Shown here piece by piece: positions 28,405 to 39,353 of a stretch of DNA of 58,102 bases. Under the pieces are notes generated by a model. It worked only from the letters and a program-made list of their open reading frames with translations. It ran no database searches and had not been told where the DNA came from. Source of the stretch: Candidatus Saganbacteria bacterium (GTDB lineage: Bacteria > Margulisbacteria > WOR-1 > XYC2-FULL-46-14 > WPAF01). The DNA lies in contig WPAF01000004.1 of the NCBI GenBank assembly GCA_009772965.1, positions 1 to 58,102 of the forward strand. Direction: 5' to 3'. The first letter of the stretch is position 1, and the number at the start of each line of letters is the position of its first letter. The position numbers and the translations under genes were made by a program.

Positions 28405-30453
28405 GTGAAATACAAGAAGCTTTTTACAATAGTTGCAATTCTGCTGATTTCCATTTCTGTCGCATTTGCCGACGCGAAATCCGATTTTTTAAACGGACAC
28501 AAAAAACTGCAGGAAGGCGTCCTTCCAGAAGCGCTTTATTACTTCCAGTCAGCCCTGTCAGATAAAAGCTTTATTCTAAGCGATTATGTCCAGTTTGAAA
28601 TCGGCCAGGTTTATTACAAAAACGGCAATTATCTTCTTGCCGCCCAAGAATACCGCAAAGTAAAAGCCGACAGCAATATTTACAAAAATGCCCTTTATAA
28701 TTTTGCCCGCTGTTTGGAATTCGCGAGGGATTATGAAGGCGCGGCATATGCCTACAAGCTTTATTTTGCAAGCTTTGAGGAAGAAAGCAAAGCGGCGGAA
28801 GCCGGATTCAGGCTTGCCTGCATGTATGAAAAGCTGGAAAATTTTAAATCGGCTTATTCTGCTTATAACCAGGTTGACCTATATTTTCCGACGACTTCAT
28901 TTGCGAAACAATCAAGGCAAAAGGCCAGGGAATTGGCGTCGTTGTACAATTTACCGGTTTACAAGGCAAAACCCGATGAGCTTTTTAATAAAGGGGTATT
29001 AAGCTATAAAGCCGGTGATTACAACGCGGCCGAAGCAATCTTTTTTAAGCTTGCAAGGGTTTATCCAAAAAGCAAATACATCGGCAAGGCCTTTTTAATG
29101 ATAGGCAAATCAGAATTTTCAAGCGGCAAAGTAAGCGAAGCGATTTCAAACCTTGAAAAGAGCTTGGGCTATGCGGAAGAAAATGATAAAGGGGAAAACC
29201 TGTATTATCTGGGCAGGTCGTATGGAAGAAGGGGAAAATACATACAGGCCATAAGGTATATGAAAAAAGTTTTGGATTATTATCCGCGAAGCGGTTTTGC
29301 TGATGATGCCTGCTATTATCTGGGCCAATATTATGAGTTTGAAAACAGCAAGCAGGCGGCTCTTACTGCTTACCTCTATCTTTTAGAAAAATATCCCAAC
29401 AGCTCATTTATCGATGACACAATATTTAAAGCGGGAATGCTTTCATACAAAGCCTATGATTTTGATTTTGCTTATAAAATATTCAGCCTTTCAAAAATTA
29501 AAAAAGTCGGGGACGAAACGCCAAAATGCCTTTTGTGGTGGGGAAAGCTGGCAGAAAGAATCGGTAAAAACGATAACGCGGCTGGAATTTATTATTTTCT
29601 TGCCGATAGGTTTGACCATAGCTATGCGGGATACAGGGCAAGGGAAAGATTAAGGGCTTTGGGATATGCCGAGCCAAACAGCAAAAAGCTTCCTTCTGCC
29701 AATTCGTTACGCGTAATGCGTAATTCGTTGCCAGTTGCAGTTGAAAAATACGATATTTTGGTAGAACTGGGGCTTAGCGAATACGCGGCGATTGAAGGGA
29801 AAGAAATCCTTGATGACGAAAACGATAAGACGCCGGCCCAAATAACAATGGGAAAAATACTTCAGAATGCCGGAGAATTTAGGACGCCGATAAAATTGAC
29901 CGAGGCAAAAGTTAAAAGCGCGATAATTGGGGGAGTCCCGGATAAGCTTCCCCTTGAAATGTGGCAATTAGCATATCCGCTGGGCTTTTGGCAAAAAGTT
30001 TTTCGGTATTCAAAAGCCAACAATGTTGACCCATACCTAACACTTGCGGTGATCAGGGAAGAAAGCCGGTTTAATCCCCGGGCGCTTTCAAGTTCGCGGG
30101 CGCACGGGCTAATGCAAATTATCCCATCAACCGGAAAACTATTGGCAAAAGAGATGGGGATAGAAGATTATCGCCGCTCAAAAATGTATAATTCCGAAAC
30201 AAATATCATGATGGGGACGTATTATCTGAAAAGCCTGATCGACAGGTTCAAAGGAAACATCGCGCTTGCGCTGGCCGGCTATAACGGCGGTCCGAGCAGG
30301 GTAAAAAAATGGGTCAACAATTGGTATAGCGGCGATTACGCGGGCTTGGATGTGGATGAATTTATCGAATATATACCTTTGCGCGAGACTAAAAATTATG
30401 TCCAGAAGGTAATGGGCAGTTATTATGAATACAAAAGAATTTATGGAAACTAA
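28405..30453 (+). CDS. slt: Soluble lytic murein transglycosylase with TPR repeats
   Basis: TPR repeats, C-terminal SLT domain [30 protein letters not shown]...[12 protein letters not shown]. Confidence 0.92.
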   Translation: MKYKKLFTIVAILLISISVAFADAKSDFLNGHKKLQEGVLPEALYYFQSALSDKSFILSDYVQFEIGQVYYKNGNYLLAAQEYRKVKADSNIYKNALYNFARCLEFARDYEGAAYAYKLYFASFEEESKAAEAGFRLACMYEKLENFKSAYSAYNQVDLYFPTTSFAKQSRQKARELASLYNLPVYKAKPDELFNKGVLSYKAGDYNAAEAIFFKLARVYPKSKYIGKAFLMIGKSEFSSGKVSEAISNLEKSLGYAEENDKGENLYYLGRSYGRRGKYIQAIRYMKKVLDYYPRSGFADDACYYLGQYYEFENSKQAALTAYLYLLEKYPNSSFIDDTIFKAGMLSYKAYDFDFAYKIFSLSKIKKVGDETPKCLLWWGKLAERIGKNDNAAGIYYFLADRFDHSYAGYRARERLRALGYAEPNSKKLPSANSLRVMRNSLPVAVEKYDILVELGLSEYAAIEGKEILDDENDKTPAQITMGKILQNAGEFRTPIKLTEAKVKSAIIGGVPDKLPLEMWQLAYPLGFWQKVFRYSKANNVDPYLTLAVIREESRFNPRALSSSRAHGLMQIIPSTGKLLAKEMGIEDYRRSKMYNSETNIMMGTYYLKSLIDRFKGNIALALAGYNGGPSRVKKWVNNWYSGDYAGLDVDEFIEYIPLRETKNYVQKVMGSYYEYKRIYGN

Positions 30454-31471
30454 TATAATTAATCTCAAAGAAGACGACCTGGATCTTTCATCAATCAGGC
30501 CTAAAAAGCTGGATTCGTTTGTCGGGCAGGAAAAATTAAAAGAAAATCTAAAAATTATAATGCGTGCGGCGGTTGAAAGGAAAGAACCGCTTGAACACCT
30601 TTTATTTTACGGGCCGCCAGGACTTGGGAAAACCACGCTGGCCAATATTATGGCGGGGGAGATGGGTGTAAATGTTAAAATTACATCCGGCCCGGCAATT
30701 GAAAGGCCGGGAGATTTAGCTTCAATACTTACCAACCTGAAAGAAAACGATGTTTTATTTATTGACGAGATACACAGGTTAAACAGGGTAATAGAAGAAG
30801 TCCTTTATCCGGCGATGGAAGATTTTGGGCTTGATATTATTATAGGCAAAGGCCCCAGCGCGAGAAGCATCCGGCTGGATTTGCCGCATTTTACATTAAT
30901 TGGCGCCACCACCAGGGTTGGCCTTTTAACTTCGCCTTTGCGCGATCGGTTTGGAATGATTTTGCGGCTGGAATTTTACAGCTTTAAAGAGCTTGAGCAA
31001 ATATTATTCCGTGCGGCGCAGGTTTTTCAAATACAACTAAAAGACGACGGCGCGCTTGAGATTGCAAAAAGGTCAAGGGGCACTCCCAGGATTGCCAACC
31101 GGCTGTTAAGAAGAGTGCGCGACTTTGCCCAGGTCAAAGCGCAGGGAAAAATAACAAAGGATGTGGCAAGGGAGGCTTTAAACGGCTTGGGGATTGATGA
31201 AATAGGGCTTGATTTGGTTGACAGGAAGTATTTAAATGCAATAATTAAAAAATACAGCGGGGGACCGGTAGGAATAGACACGATATCCGCGTCAATCTCT
31301 GAAGAGGTTGATACAATAGAAGATGTATACGAGCCGTATCTGTTACAGCTTGGTTTTATAGAAAGGACGCCAAGGGGAAGGGTAGTGGCTAAGGCGGCGT
31401 ACGACCATTTAGGGATAAAATATATTAATAAGGATCTAGAGCCGGCGGGGCAAAGGAATTTATTTCAATGA
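30425..31471 (+). CDS. ruvB: Holliday junction helicase RuvB
   Basis: [46 protein letters not shown]. Confidence 0.97.
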   Translation: MNTKEFMETNIINLKEDDLDLSSIRPKKLDSFVGQEKLKENLKIIMRAAVERKEPLEHLLFYGPPGLGKTTLANIMAGEMGVNVKITSGPAIERPGDLASILTNLKENDVLFIDEIHRLNRVIEEVLYPAMEDFGLDIIIGKGPSARSIRLDLPHFTLIGATTRVGLLTSPLRDRFGMILRLEFYSFKELEQILFRAAQVFQIQLKDDGALEIAKRSRGTPRIANRLLRRVRDFAQVKAQGKITKDVAREALNGLGIDEIGLDLVDRKYLNAIIKKYSGGPVGIDTISASISEEVDTIEDVYEPYLLQLGFIERTPRGRVVAKAAYDHLGIKYINKDLEPAGQRNLFQ

Positions 31472-32088
31472 GAAAAATAAAAATATCCAGAAAAACAAAA
31501 GAAACGGAAATAAGCATTTCGTTAAATATTGACGGCAGCGGTAAAAGTAAAATCAAGTATCCAATCCCGTTTATGTCACACATGTTAACCCTGTTTTCAA
31601 AACACGGATTGTTTGATCTGGAAATTTATGCTAAGGGAGACCTCGAAGTTGACCTTCATCACTTGATTGAAGATACGGGCATAACTCTTGGAGAGGCATT
31701 TAGCAAGGCGCTTGGCGAAAAAATGAAAATTGAGCGTTATGGCCACGCGATTGTGCCGATGGATGAATCGCTTGCAGAGGTTAAAGCGGCGATTGATATA
31801 TCCGGCCGGCCGCACTTTACGTTTAAAGCTTCTTTTGAAAAAGAGCTTATTTATGCGGATATTAAAAAACAAAAAGTAAAACTTTACCTTGATTCCGAGA
31901 TGCTCAGGGAATTTTTTGAATCATTTGTCTATAAGGCGGGTATTTCCCTGCACATAGACTTGATCAGAGGGAAAAATACCCATCATAAAATTGAGGCGGT
32001 TTTTAAAGCTTTTGGGATCGCGTTGTCCAAGGCCTGCGAAATTAACCCCCGAAAAAATGGCATCCCATCCACCAAGGGCATCCTTTAA
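31468..32088 (+). CDS. hisB: Imidazoleglycerol-phosphate dehydratase
   Basis: [51 protein letters not shown]. Confidence 0.95.
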   Translation: MRKIKISRKTKETEISISLNIDGSGKSKIKYPIPFMSHMLTLFSKHGLFDLEIYAKGDLEVDLHHLIEDTGITLGEAFSKALGEKMKIERYGHAIVPMDESLAEVKAAIDISGRPHFTFKASFEKELIYADIKKQKVKLYLDSEMLREFFESFVYKAGISLHIDLIRGKNTHHKIEAVFKAFGIALSKACEINPRKNGIPSTKGIL

Positions 32089-32090
32089 CC

Positions 32091-32258
32091 CGGAGTGCGC
32101 GGCTTGCTGATGTCGCCGGCTTTAATGCCGCAAGGGAAATAATTAAAATCAGCCGGCGTCATTCCGGCGACAACATAACTGTTTCGGTTGAAGTTGTAAG
32201 GCGATTTTTTACTCCGCTCAAATGCTTTGCAGAAGTCTGGAAAATCCTGCAGTGTTAA
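32091..32258 (+). pseudogene. C-terminal relic, possibly PP2C-type phosphatase
   Basis: Frame without a start: RSARLADVAGFNAAREIIKISRRHSGDNITVSVEVVRRFFTP; cf. the RDNITVVVV C-terminus of PP2C. Confidence 0.35.
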
Positions 32259-33153
32259 CAAAATAATTATTTTTATTTATTTTTAGATATTTGTAAATAT
32301 CCTTTTTTGCTTTTGACATTTTTGTGTCGCTTGAAGCATTTATTAGTTCGTTAAACAAAATGCCATCTAAAAAGGCCACATATGATACATTCTTTTCCGT
32401 GTATTTCAGAAAATCCACAATCTCTACGATTTGACTGTATTGGCCTCCGCCGCCGCCTTTTTTATGCTTATGCTCAATGATCCACGCATTTGGAGCCTTT
32501 TGAATATAGCAATCCGGCATCTTCCCTTGCTTTGATCTACTCCATTTAAAATTAATATTATGTTCTTTGCAAATATCTTTAAAATATTTTTTGCCTCCCT
32601 TGTCAGGCAATAAATAAAATGAATCCTTATCAATGTCATTGTCTTCGTGATATTTTTTAATGCCTGCCCGCTCAACAAACATAATGATTTTATTTGCCCC
32701 AGTTGAGCCGCCTCTTTTGTGCGAATAATTATCGGCTAATACTTGCAATACAATATTTGAATAGCCATGAGATGTATACATTTGATGCCTATCTTTAATA
32801 TATTTTTTTATCAATTTGCGCAGCAGCTGCTTTCTTTCTTTTTCATCACGCAGCGCTGAATATGGCATATCCCATACCATTAAATATTGCGAAAAAGCGG
32901 TATAATTCATGTGTTCATTATTGAAAAGTATAGAATCTATTTCCCCGATAAGCTCATCGTCTTGTATCTTAGTCAATTTGCCATACATAGTATGATAAGT
33001 TGTTATTAAGTTGATAAGGCTTTCATTATTTCTGATTGGTTCGTTTTTTTTCTTTGAGCTTTTTGTTATTACGAGCTTCTCTTTTTTATTAGCGGCATCA
33101 AATATCTGTTCTATATTTTTTAATGAGTATTCGAATAGGTCGATATTGTCCAT
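32218..33153 (-). CDS. Type II restriction endonuclease (PD-(D/E)XK-like)
   Basis: PDCYIQKAPNAWIIEHKHKKGGGG; overlap with the methyltransferase gene. Confidence 0.75.
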   Translation of the reverse strand: MDNIDLFEYSLKNIEQIFDAANKKEKLVITKSSKKKNEPIRNNESLINLITTYHTMYGKLTKIQDDELIGEIDSILFNNEHMNYTAFSQYLMVWDMPYSALRDEKERKQLLRKLIKKYIKDRHQMYTSHGYSNIVLQVLADNYSHKRGGSTGANKIIMFVERAGIKKYHEDNDIDKDSFYLLPDKGGKKYFKDICKEHNINFKWSRSKQGKMPDCYIQKAPNAWIIEHKHKKGGGGGQYSQIVEIVDFLKYTEKNVSYVAFLDGILFNELINASSDTKMSKAKKDIYKYLKINKNNYFVNTAGFSRLLQSI

Positions 33154-34154
33154 AAAGTATCCCCTTTGTAAATATTGTTATACGCGATTTCAAGCATAGC
33201 CCGCGCAGTTTCATAATCCAAGCGTCTCCTCCTTCGGCCATTCTTCATATTCCCCTTAAAAGGAGATAGTAGCACATCCTGTGTTCTATCCCTAAAACTA
33301 ATAAGTATCCTGTTGCATTCTTCCAAAAACAGATCCAGCTCATTATGATTCAAACTATTAATATTATTAATATTGATTATGGTGATAAGCCTGGAGCTCT
33401 CTTTAATATTTTTCAAATCATAATCCAGTTCGTCTTTTTTCATGAATCTTATCATGGAATTAGGGTCAGTAGTGTCAACCGCCCTCAAGGCAATACTTCC
33501 AGTCGCGTCATTAAACAATATATTAATGTTTTTTGAAGGTTTTAATCTCAACTCCTCATAATGTCCCAGAGTATCCAGATAGTCATCATTTTTAAATACT
33601 TTAATATCCTCGGTTTTTTTTATTATTCCGTCAAAACAAAGAACACACACAGGGGTTTCTGTGTCGTCAAAGCAATTCTCTTCGATTATAGTAATGGAAT
33701 TAAGCTTATGCTTTTGCTTGAAATTGCTGTTTATAAAAGTCTCGGGAACAATTGCCACAACATGTTCTTGCGCTTGTGTCATTTTTTCAAGCGCAATTAA
33801 ATAAAGATCGTCATACTCAGAATTGCTATAATATTTTTCTACTTTTTCACAAATGCCTTTTCTTTTAGCGCTATAATTAGTTAAATAAGGGGGGTTTGTT
33901 ATTATTATTGAATTTTCGATAGTAGGAATATGTAGTAAGCTGTCATTTTTTGCCCACTCGAGCTTTTCATCAATATCAAGTCCTTTTATTTTTCGAAAAC
34001 CGATGTTTCGCGCAACTTCTAATAAATCGCCATTGCCAGCAAATGGATCATAAGCAATTATTGCTTTAGTGTCAATAATAAATTCTCTAATGTGATTTTT
34101 AAGCCAGACATTTTTCTTTGTGTTGAATTGTCCAAGAATTAGTTTTTTTGCCAT
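33120..34154 (-). CDS. N6-adenine DNA methyltransferase
   Basis: AYDPFAGNGDLLEVA (motif I), IITNPPYLTNYSAKRK (motif IV NPPY). Confidence 0.88.
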   Translation of the reverse strand: MAKKLILGQFNTKKNVWLKNHIREFIIDTKAIIAYDPFAGNGDLLEVARNIGFRKIKGLDIDEKLEWAKNDSLLHIPTIENSIIITNPPYLTNYSAKRKGICEKVEKYYSNSEYDDLYLIALEKMTQAQEHVVAIVPETFINSNFKQKHKLNSITIIEENCFDDTETPVCVLCFDGIIKKTEDIKVFKNDDYLDTLGHYEELRLKPSKNINILFNDATGSIALRAVDTTDPNSMIRFMKKDELDYDLKNIKESSRLITIININNINSLNHNELDLFLEECNRILISFRDRTQDVLLSPFKGNMKNGRRRRRLDYETARAMLEIAYNNIYKGDTLWTISTYSNTH

Positions 34155-34156
34155 AT

Positions 34157-34543
34157 CTAATTATCCCGTTTATCCATTTTCTTATAACTTATGGCAATGA
34201 TATTTTTTAATTTTATGTTTATATCTTTAGAATCATCTACTCTAACACACTTGGTAATCCCAGGATATTTCATATAATCGGCGCTCTTAACTCCTTTGTA
34301 TTTCTGTTTTTCATCTAGTGAAATGCCAATATTAAGAAAATCCCTATTAAGATATATTACGACAAATACTTTGTCGGTTTTAATGTTGTAATATGTGATA
34401 TAAATCGGATAAATATCATAATTAATATTTCGCTTGGATACATTTACTATTAGTTTGTGTAATTTTTTGTAAAGTTCCCTAATTTCACCAGAACACTTCT
34501 TCTCTAATTTATTTGTTAATAATATATTGTCAGAATTAGCCAT
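34157..34543 (-). CDS. RM-associated protein, DUF5655-like
   Basis: First gene of the RM operon, 2 nt from MTase; basic 128-aa protein of DUF5655 appearance. Confidence 0.5.
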   Translation of the reverse strand: MANSDNILLTNKLEKKCSGEIRELYKKLHKLIVNVSKRNINYDIYPIYITYYNIKTDKVFVVIYLNRDFLNIGISLDEKQKYKGVKSADYMKYPGITKCVRVDDSKDINIKLKNIIAISYKKMDKRDN

Positions 34544-34628
34544 AAATTCAATTAATTTTACGCTTCTTTAGAAGGTAGCGCAAGTTAAGACGCGGGTATC
34601 CTGGCATCCTAATTGCTTTTATATCTTC

Positions 34629-34985
34629 ATGAAATATATGTTTCTGTTCTGCTTATGTTTATTTTTATCCTCCTGCTCCATGCAGGATCAGCAATTAACA
34701 ACTAAAACAAATCCAATAAATGTTGAAACCTCAAAAGAATCTTCTGCGCTATATGTTTATGGGGGCATTGTGAATTCAAAAACGATATTCCTTAGGTTTG
34801 GAGAAGACCCAATCCCTCTTTCCTGCGGTTATGTCAAATTAGTTGGCGCCGTTAATTCAGATTTTCCTGAGGCCTTGATAGAAGTAGGGGGGAAGGGAGT
34901 AAGAATTGAAGAGGGAAATGCCATAGGCGATTATAAAATAGCCGACATAAATGAAAGGGAGGTCAAGCTGTGCTTAAAAAAATAA
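34629..34985 (+). CDS. PilP/GspC-like lipoprotein
   Basis: Lipobox FLSSCS; C-terminal EEGNAIGDYKIADINEREVKLCLKK like HR/PilP domain; overlaps secretin. Confidence 0.6.
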   Translation: MKYMFLFCLCLFLSSCSMQDQQLTTKTNPINVETSKESSALYVYGGIVNSKTIFLRFGEDPIPLSCGYVKLVGAVNSDFPEALIEVGGKGVRIEEGNAIGDYKIADINEREVKLCLKK

Positions 34986-36076
34986 TTCCTTTGCTGATCC
35001 TGCTGTCTATCCCCGTGTTAGCCGGCGAAATCAATTTTCAAGACGCGAATATCTCTGATGTAGCGCAAATATTGGCAAAACAGGCGGGGTTGAATATTGT
35101 CATGAACTGCGATTCCCCCAAAAAAACCTCAATCCATTTAACAGATATGCAGCCGGAAGAAGCGCTTGAATATATCTTAAGGGCAAATGGATATAACTAT
35201 GAAAAAAAAGGAAATGTTGTTTTAGTCTCAACTCTTCCTCAAGATATTTCGCAAACAGCGTATAAAGGGATTTCGCGCATTGTTAAGTTGAAATATATCT
35301 CCGCGGAAAAAGCTTCGGCTCTGATGGCAAAAATATTCACCGGCATTACGGCAATTTCAGGCGCGAGATCAAATAATTTAGTAATTCGGGGAAAAGAAAG
35401 TGATATTGATGAAGCGGAAAAATTGTTATCTGATATTGACCAACCGATTCCGCAAGTGTTAATTGAGGCAAAAGTAGTTGAAATGTCAGAGTCGGATACA
35501 ATCAGGTTTGGGATTGACCATAATTCCGGTATTTTTAAATTTATCAACGGCAAAAAGCAGGACATAGATTCAACGTTAAACACATTGCTGGGCAATGGCA
35601 AGGCCAATTTGCTGGCAACTCCCAGGATTTCAACTTTAGACAACAGCGAAGCAACGATTAACATTGGCAGCCGCATACCTTACGCTGTCCCAGTATCTTC
35701 CGGCTCCGCTTCTACCCAATGGACGGTTGATTATATTGACGCGGGAGTAAAGCTAAAAATTACACCGCAAATAGGGCAGGGCAACCAAATTACAACTTTT
35801 ATCCAGCCGGAAGTTTCATCAATTTCAGAATGGAGGACAACATCAGCGGGAGAGTTCCCCGTTATTTCAACCCGCAATGCGTCTGCCACGGTAAAGGTAA
35901 AAACAGGGGAAACAATTGTTGTCGGCGGGCTGATGTCCGAATCTGACAGGGTAAATGTCACACGAATCCCGATTTTAGGGCATATACCAATTTTGAATTT
36001 TTTCTTCCAGAATCGGACGGTTGAAAAAGCTAAAACAGAAATTGTTTTTTTAATTACGCCGTATGTAGTTAACTAG
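34970..36076 (+). CDS. Short secretin (PilQ/GspD family)
   Basis: STN-like INFQDANISDVAQILAKQAGLNIV; VPQVLIEAKVVEM-like; secretin core VKTGETIVVGGLMSE...PILGHIPILNFFF. Confidence 0.9.
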   Translation: MLKKIIPLLILLSIPVLAGEINFQDANISDVAQILAKQAGLNIVMNCDSPKKTSIHLTDMQPEEALEYILRANGYNYEKKGNVVLVSTLPQDISQTAYKGISRIVKLKYISAEKASALMAKIFTGITAISGARSNNLVIRGKESDIDEAEKLLSDIDQPIPQVLIEAKVVEMSESDTIRFGIDHNSGIFKFINGKKQDIDSTLNTLLGNGKANLLATPRISTLDNSEATINIGSRIPYAVPVSSGSASTQWTVDYIDAGVKLKITPQIGQGNQITTFIQPEVSSISEWRTTSAGEFPVISTRNASATVKVKTGETIVVGGLMSESDRVNVTRIPILGHIPILNFFFQNRTVEKAKTEIVFLITPYVVN

Positions 36077-36794
36077 GGACAATTTTTATCCTGCCAAGGA
36101 CGCCCATCCTGTCATCTTTTATTATTAGCACGCCCATCAGGCCGCGGATTTTTTTTGCTATTTCTATCCCTTTATCAATTGTTTCAATGCTTTCCACCAC
36201 ATTGCCAATAGCAGAAGCCGCGGCATCGGCTAGGGCGGCTGATTTAGCGATAACACACACCGCGTCTGCCTTGCCAAAAGAAAAAGAAGGGCCGATTGTG
36301 CCGGAAGATGTGCAAACCCCGCAGGGAGTATCTTTGGGATCGATTTCTAAAGCGATTTTTTCAGAAAAAGGGGAACTGCCGGAAAAAATGCCAACCTTCC
36401 TGGTTTTATTTATTTTTAAGAAAATATCCCCGCCGTTTTCAATTATTATTTCATTTGTAAATTTTAATAATTCTTTCCCCACTAATTCTGCCATTGCGCC
36501 GGCCACTGCCGCCATAGGCCCAACTTTGGCGCGTTTTGCCGCCCAGGCCATATTTTTTATAATTTGCTTTGAAAAAAATGGGACATTCAGCGGGCTGTAC
36601 GCTTCCTGGAATTCCGGATGCTCGGAAATATATTTTGAAATATCGCCGCGGTATTTTGCAATTGAAAGCTGGGCGGAGTCGTTTAAATATTTGTCGGCCA
36701 TAATTAATAAATCGGTTTCGCCTTCAATCACTTCAAACTTAACAAGACCCTCGGCGTTTGTGTATTCGCGGTATTTTCTTAATTCAAATGACAT
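36069..36794 (-). CDS. UPF0280 family protein (ApbE-like fold)
   Basis: GPMAAVAGAMAELVGKELL; NGGDIFLK; GVCTSSGTIGPSFSFGKADAVCVIAKSAALADAAASAIGN. Confidence 0.85.
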   Translation of the reverse strand: MSFELRKYREYTNAEGLVKFEVIEGETDLLIMADKYLNDSAQLSIAKYRGDISKYISEHPEFQEAYSPLNVPFFSKQIIKNMAWAAKRAKVGPMAAVAGAMAELVGKELLKFTNEIIIENGGDIFLKINKTRKVGIFSGSSPFSEKIALEIDPKDTPCGVCTSSGTIGPSFSFGKADAVCVIAKSAALADAAASAIGNVVESIETIDKGIEIAKKIRGLMGVLIIKDDRMGVLGRIKIVPS

Positions 36795-36797
36795 AAA

Positions 36798-37613
36798 TCA
36801 AGCCAGTAAAGCTTCTTTTGCGGCTTTTAGCATAACATTTGTTGGCGCCGGTTTCCCGGTAAAAATAGTAAAAGCGAGCGCTCCCTGCCTTACCAGCATC
36901 CCTAAGCCTGAAATTGCCTTAGCTTTAAAGTTTTTTGCCAGCTTTAGCAGTTTTGTTTCATAGGGATTATATACAAGATCATAAAGTACAATTTTATTGT
37001 GCAGTTTTATATTATCAGGCAGAGGGCAATCATTAATATTTGGATGCATGCCAATGGGAGAGGCGTTAACCAATAAATCTGCGGTGCTGATTTCTTTTTG
37101 CAAGTTGTTTGAAATATTCCCTTCCACAAAAGAGGCTAAACTTTTTGCTTTTTCTGCAATTGCGTCATGGATTGTTATTTTTTTTGCGTTGTTTTTCTTC
37201 AACATCACTGCGACAGCCCTGCCTGCTCCTCCCGCCCCCAGGATAACGCAGTTTTTCCCTTTGGGATTAAATTTTGCGTCTTCTTTGAGCGATTCAATAA
37301 ATCCCGGGCCGTCGGTATTATATCCGACAAGTTTTCCACCCTGGTTGCAAACGGCATTTACCGCCCCAATTTCTCGGGCGAGATCTGTAATTTCATCAAG
37401 CAAGGGCAATATTGCTTCTTTATGGGGAATAGTCACATTAAAGCCGGCAAAATTTGCGGCGCGCAAACCGTCAATTTTTTTTGTTAGGTTTTCAGGAGAA
37501 ACTTCAAGAAGCACATATTCAAAATCAATGTTTAAATGCTTATACGCGGCGTTGTGCATGGCTGGGGAAATTGAGTGGCCCAGGGGATATCCAATCAGCG
37601 CGACCGTTTTCAT
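36798..37613 (-). CDS. aroE: Shikimate dehydrogenase
   Basis: LIGYPLGHSISPAMHNAAYKHL; GFNVTIPHK; NTDGPGF; VILGAGGAGRAV. Confidence 0.96.
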   Translation of the reverse strand: MKTVALIGYPLGHSISPAMHNAAYKHLNIDFEYVLLEVSPENLTKKIDGLRAANFAGFNVTIPHKEAILPLLDEITDLAREIGAVNAVCNQGGKLVGYNTDGPGFIESLKEDAKFNPKGKNCVILGAGGAGRAVAVMLKKNNAKKITIHDAIAEKAKSLASFVEGNISNNLQKEISTADLLVNASPIGMHPNINDCPLPDNIKLHNKIVLYDLVYNPYETKLLKLAKNFKAKAISGLGMLVRQGALAFTIFTGKPAPTNVMLKAAKEALLA

Positions 37614-37677
37614 GGTTTTATTCTATCATACTTGCGAAAACGGTCAATGTAATGTAAAATAATTTAAGAGGTAAAAA

Positions 37678-38913
37678 ATGGCAAGAATATATATTATAGA
37701 TGTGACCAACAGGGATGGAGTGCAAACTTCGCGTATTGGGTTGGCAAAACTCCAAAAAACCCTTATCAATTGGTATCTTAACGAAATGGGAGTTTTTCAA
37801 TCTGAATTTGGCTTTCCTTTTACCCATCATGAAACAAATTATTTAAATGCCAACATTGAGCTTGCGGAAATGGGAGCTTTATCCCCAATACGCCTTGAAG
37901 GCTGGGCTAGGGCAATTAAAAAAGATGTTGAGCTTTCATTTAAGCTGGTTCCAAACATAAAACATCTTAATTTGTCGATTTCAACCTCGCAGGTAATGCT
38001 TGATGGGAAGTTTATGGGAAAGATGAGCGAGAATGATGTAATCAAAGTGATGGTGGAAGCGACAGAAACAGCTTATAAAATGGGGGCGCAAACGGTTGGC
38101 GTAAACGCGGAAGATGCTTCACGCACAGACATTGAATATTTAATTAAGTTTGGCTTGGCGGCAAAAAATGCCGGGGCAAAGCGCTTGAGATATTGCGACA
38201 CCCTTGGCGCGGACGATCCGATGACAATTTATGAGAGAATAAAACATATTGCCAAAAAAGTTGAAATTCCAATCGAACTGCATTGCCACAATGATTTAGG
38301 CATGGCGGCGGCGTGTTCAGTGCTTGGGGCGCTAGGAGCTTTAGATGCGGGACAGGACGCTTACATCAATACCACAATAAATGCTGTTGGAGAAAGAGCC
38401 GGGAACGCGGATCTTTTATCCGTTTTGCTTGCTTTAAAATACGGAAGCGGATTTAAGGACAAAAATCTTTTATCACCTGAAATAAAACTTGATAAAATAT
38501 GGGCGTTTGCAAAATATGCTTCATACGCTTTTGGGATTCCAATCCCGGTAAACCAGGTTGGGGTTGGGGCTAATGCGTTTGCGCACGAGTCGGGAATACA
38601 CGCGGACGGCGCCCTAAAGAACCGCAGGAATTATGAGCTTTATGATTATGAAGAACTGGGAAGAGGGGAGCCGGAATTGGTTGAAACCGGAAGGATGATT
38701 ACGGTTGGAGAATATTCCGGGATCAAGGGCTTCCGCAATGTTTTTGGAAATTTAGAAGTTGAATTTAAAAACGATGAAGAAGCGGCCAATGTGTTAGAAC
38801 TTGTCCGTTATGCCAATGTGCACACCCAAAAACCGTTAACCAAAGAAGAATTGTTGTTTGTAGCCAAGCATCCGGATCAAGCAAGAAAAATAATGACAGT
38901 AATACCCACATGA
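37678..38913 (+). CDS. Homocitrate/isopropylmalate synthase superfamily; proposed (Re)-citrate synthase
   Basis: IDVTNRDGVQTSRIGLAKLQKTLINWYLNEMGVFQSEFGFP; LHCHNDLGMAAACSVLGAL; INAVGERAGNADL. Confidence 0.8.
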   Translation: MARIYIIDVTNRDGVQTSRIGLAKLQKTLINWYLNEMGVFQSEFGFPFTHHETNYLNANIELAEMGALSPIRLEGWARAIKKDVELSFKLVPNIKHLNLSISTSQVMLDGKFMGKMSENDVIKVMVEATETAYKMGAQTVGVNAEDASRTDIEYLIKFGLAAKNAGAKRLRYCDTLGADDPMTIYERIKHIAKKVEIPIELHCHNDLGMAAACSVLGALGALDAGQDAYINTTINAVGERAGNADLLSVLLALKYGSGFKDKNLLSPEIKLDKIWAFAKYASYAFGIPIPVNQVGVGANAFAHESGIHADGALKNRRNYELYDYEELGRGEPELVETGRMITVGEYSGIKGFRNVFGNLEVEFKNDEEAANVLELVRYANVHTQKPLTKEELLFVAKHPDQARKIMTVIPT

Positions 38914-39350
38914 AGCCAAAAGTTGGGATTATCATTGGTTCACAATCTGACCTTCCGATAATTGAAAAGGCCACAAAACTTTTGATGGAAATGGGAATTG
39001 ACTATGAGTTGACAGTTTCTTCCGCCCATCGCAACCCCAAACAAGTTGCGCAATTCGCGAAAACCGCAGAAAAAAAATACGACCTGATTATTGCCGGCGC
39101 CGGTTTAGCGGCGGCGCTGCCGGGGGTTGTGGCGGCGCATACGTATCTTCCGGTTATTGGGATTCCCATAGCATCAAAAGCGCTGATGGGGCATGACGCC
39201 CTTTTTTCAATAGTACAAATGCCTCCCGGCGTGCCTGTTGCCTGCGTGGCGATTGACGGCGCAAAAAACGCGGCGATTTTAGCGGCAGAGATCCTTTCTT
39301 TAAAATATCCCAAATTGAAAGTTAAACTTAAAAAATTCAAAGGGAGATAA
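38910..39350 (+). CDS. purE: N5-carboxyaminoimidazole ribonucleotide mutase
   Basis: GIIIGSQSDLPIIEKA; VSSAHRNPKQV; AGLAAALPGVVAAHT. Confidence 0.96.
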   Translation: MKPKVGIIIGSQSDLPIIEKATKLLMEMGIDYELTVSSAHRNPKQVAQFAKTAEKKYDLIIAGAGLAAALPGVVAAHTYLPVIGIPIASKALMGHDALFSIVQMPPGVPVACVAIDGAKNAAILAAEILSLKYPKLKVKLKKFKGR

Positions 39351-39353
39351 ACA

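Noticed and set aside
33345-33380. TTAATATTATTAATATTGATTAT microrepeat in the methyltransferase gene
   Set aside because: Encodes the in-frame ININNINSLN segment; ordinary AT-rich coding sequence without evidence of slippage.
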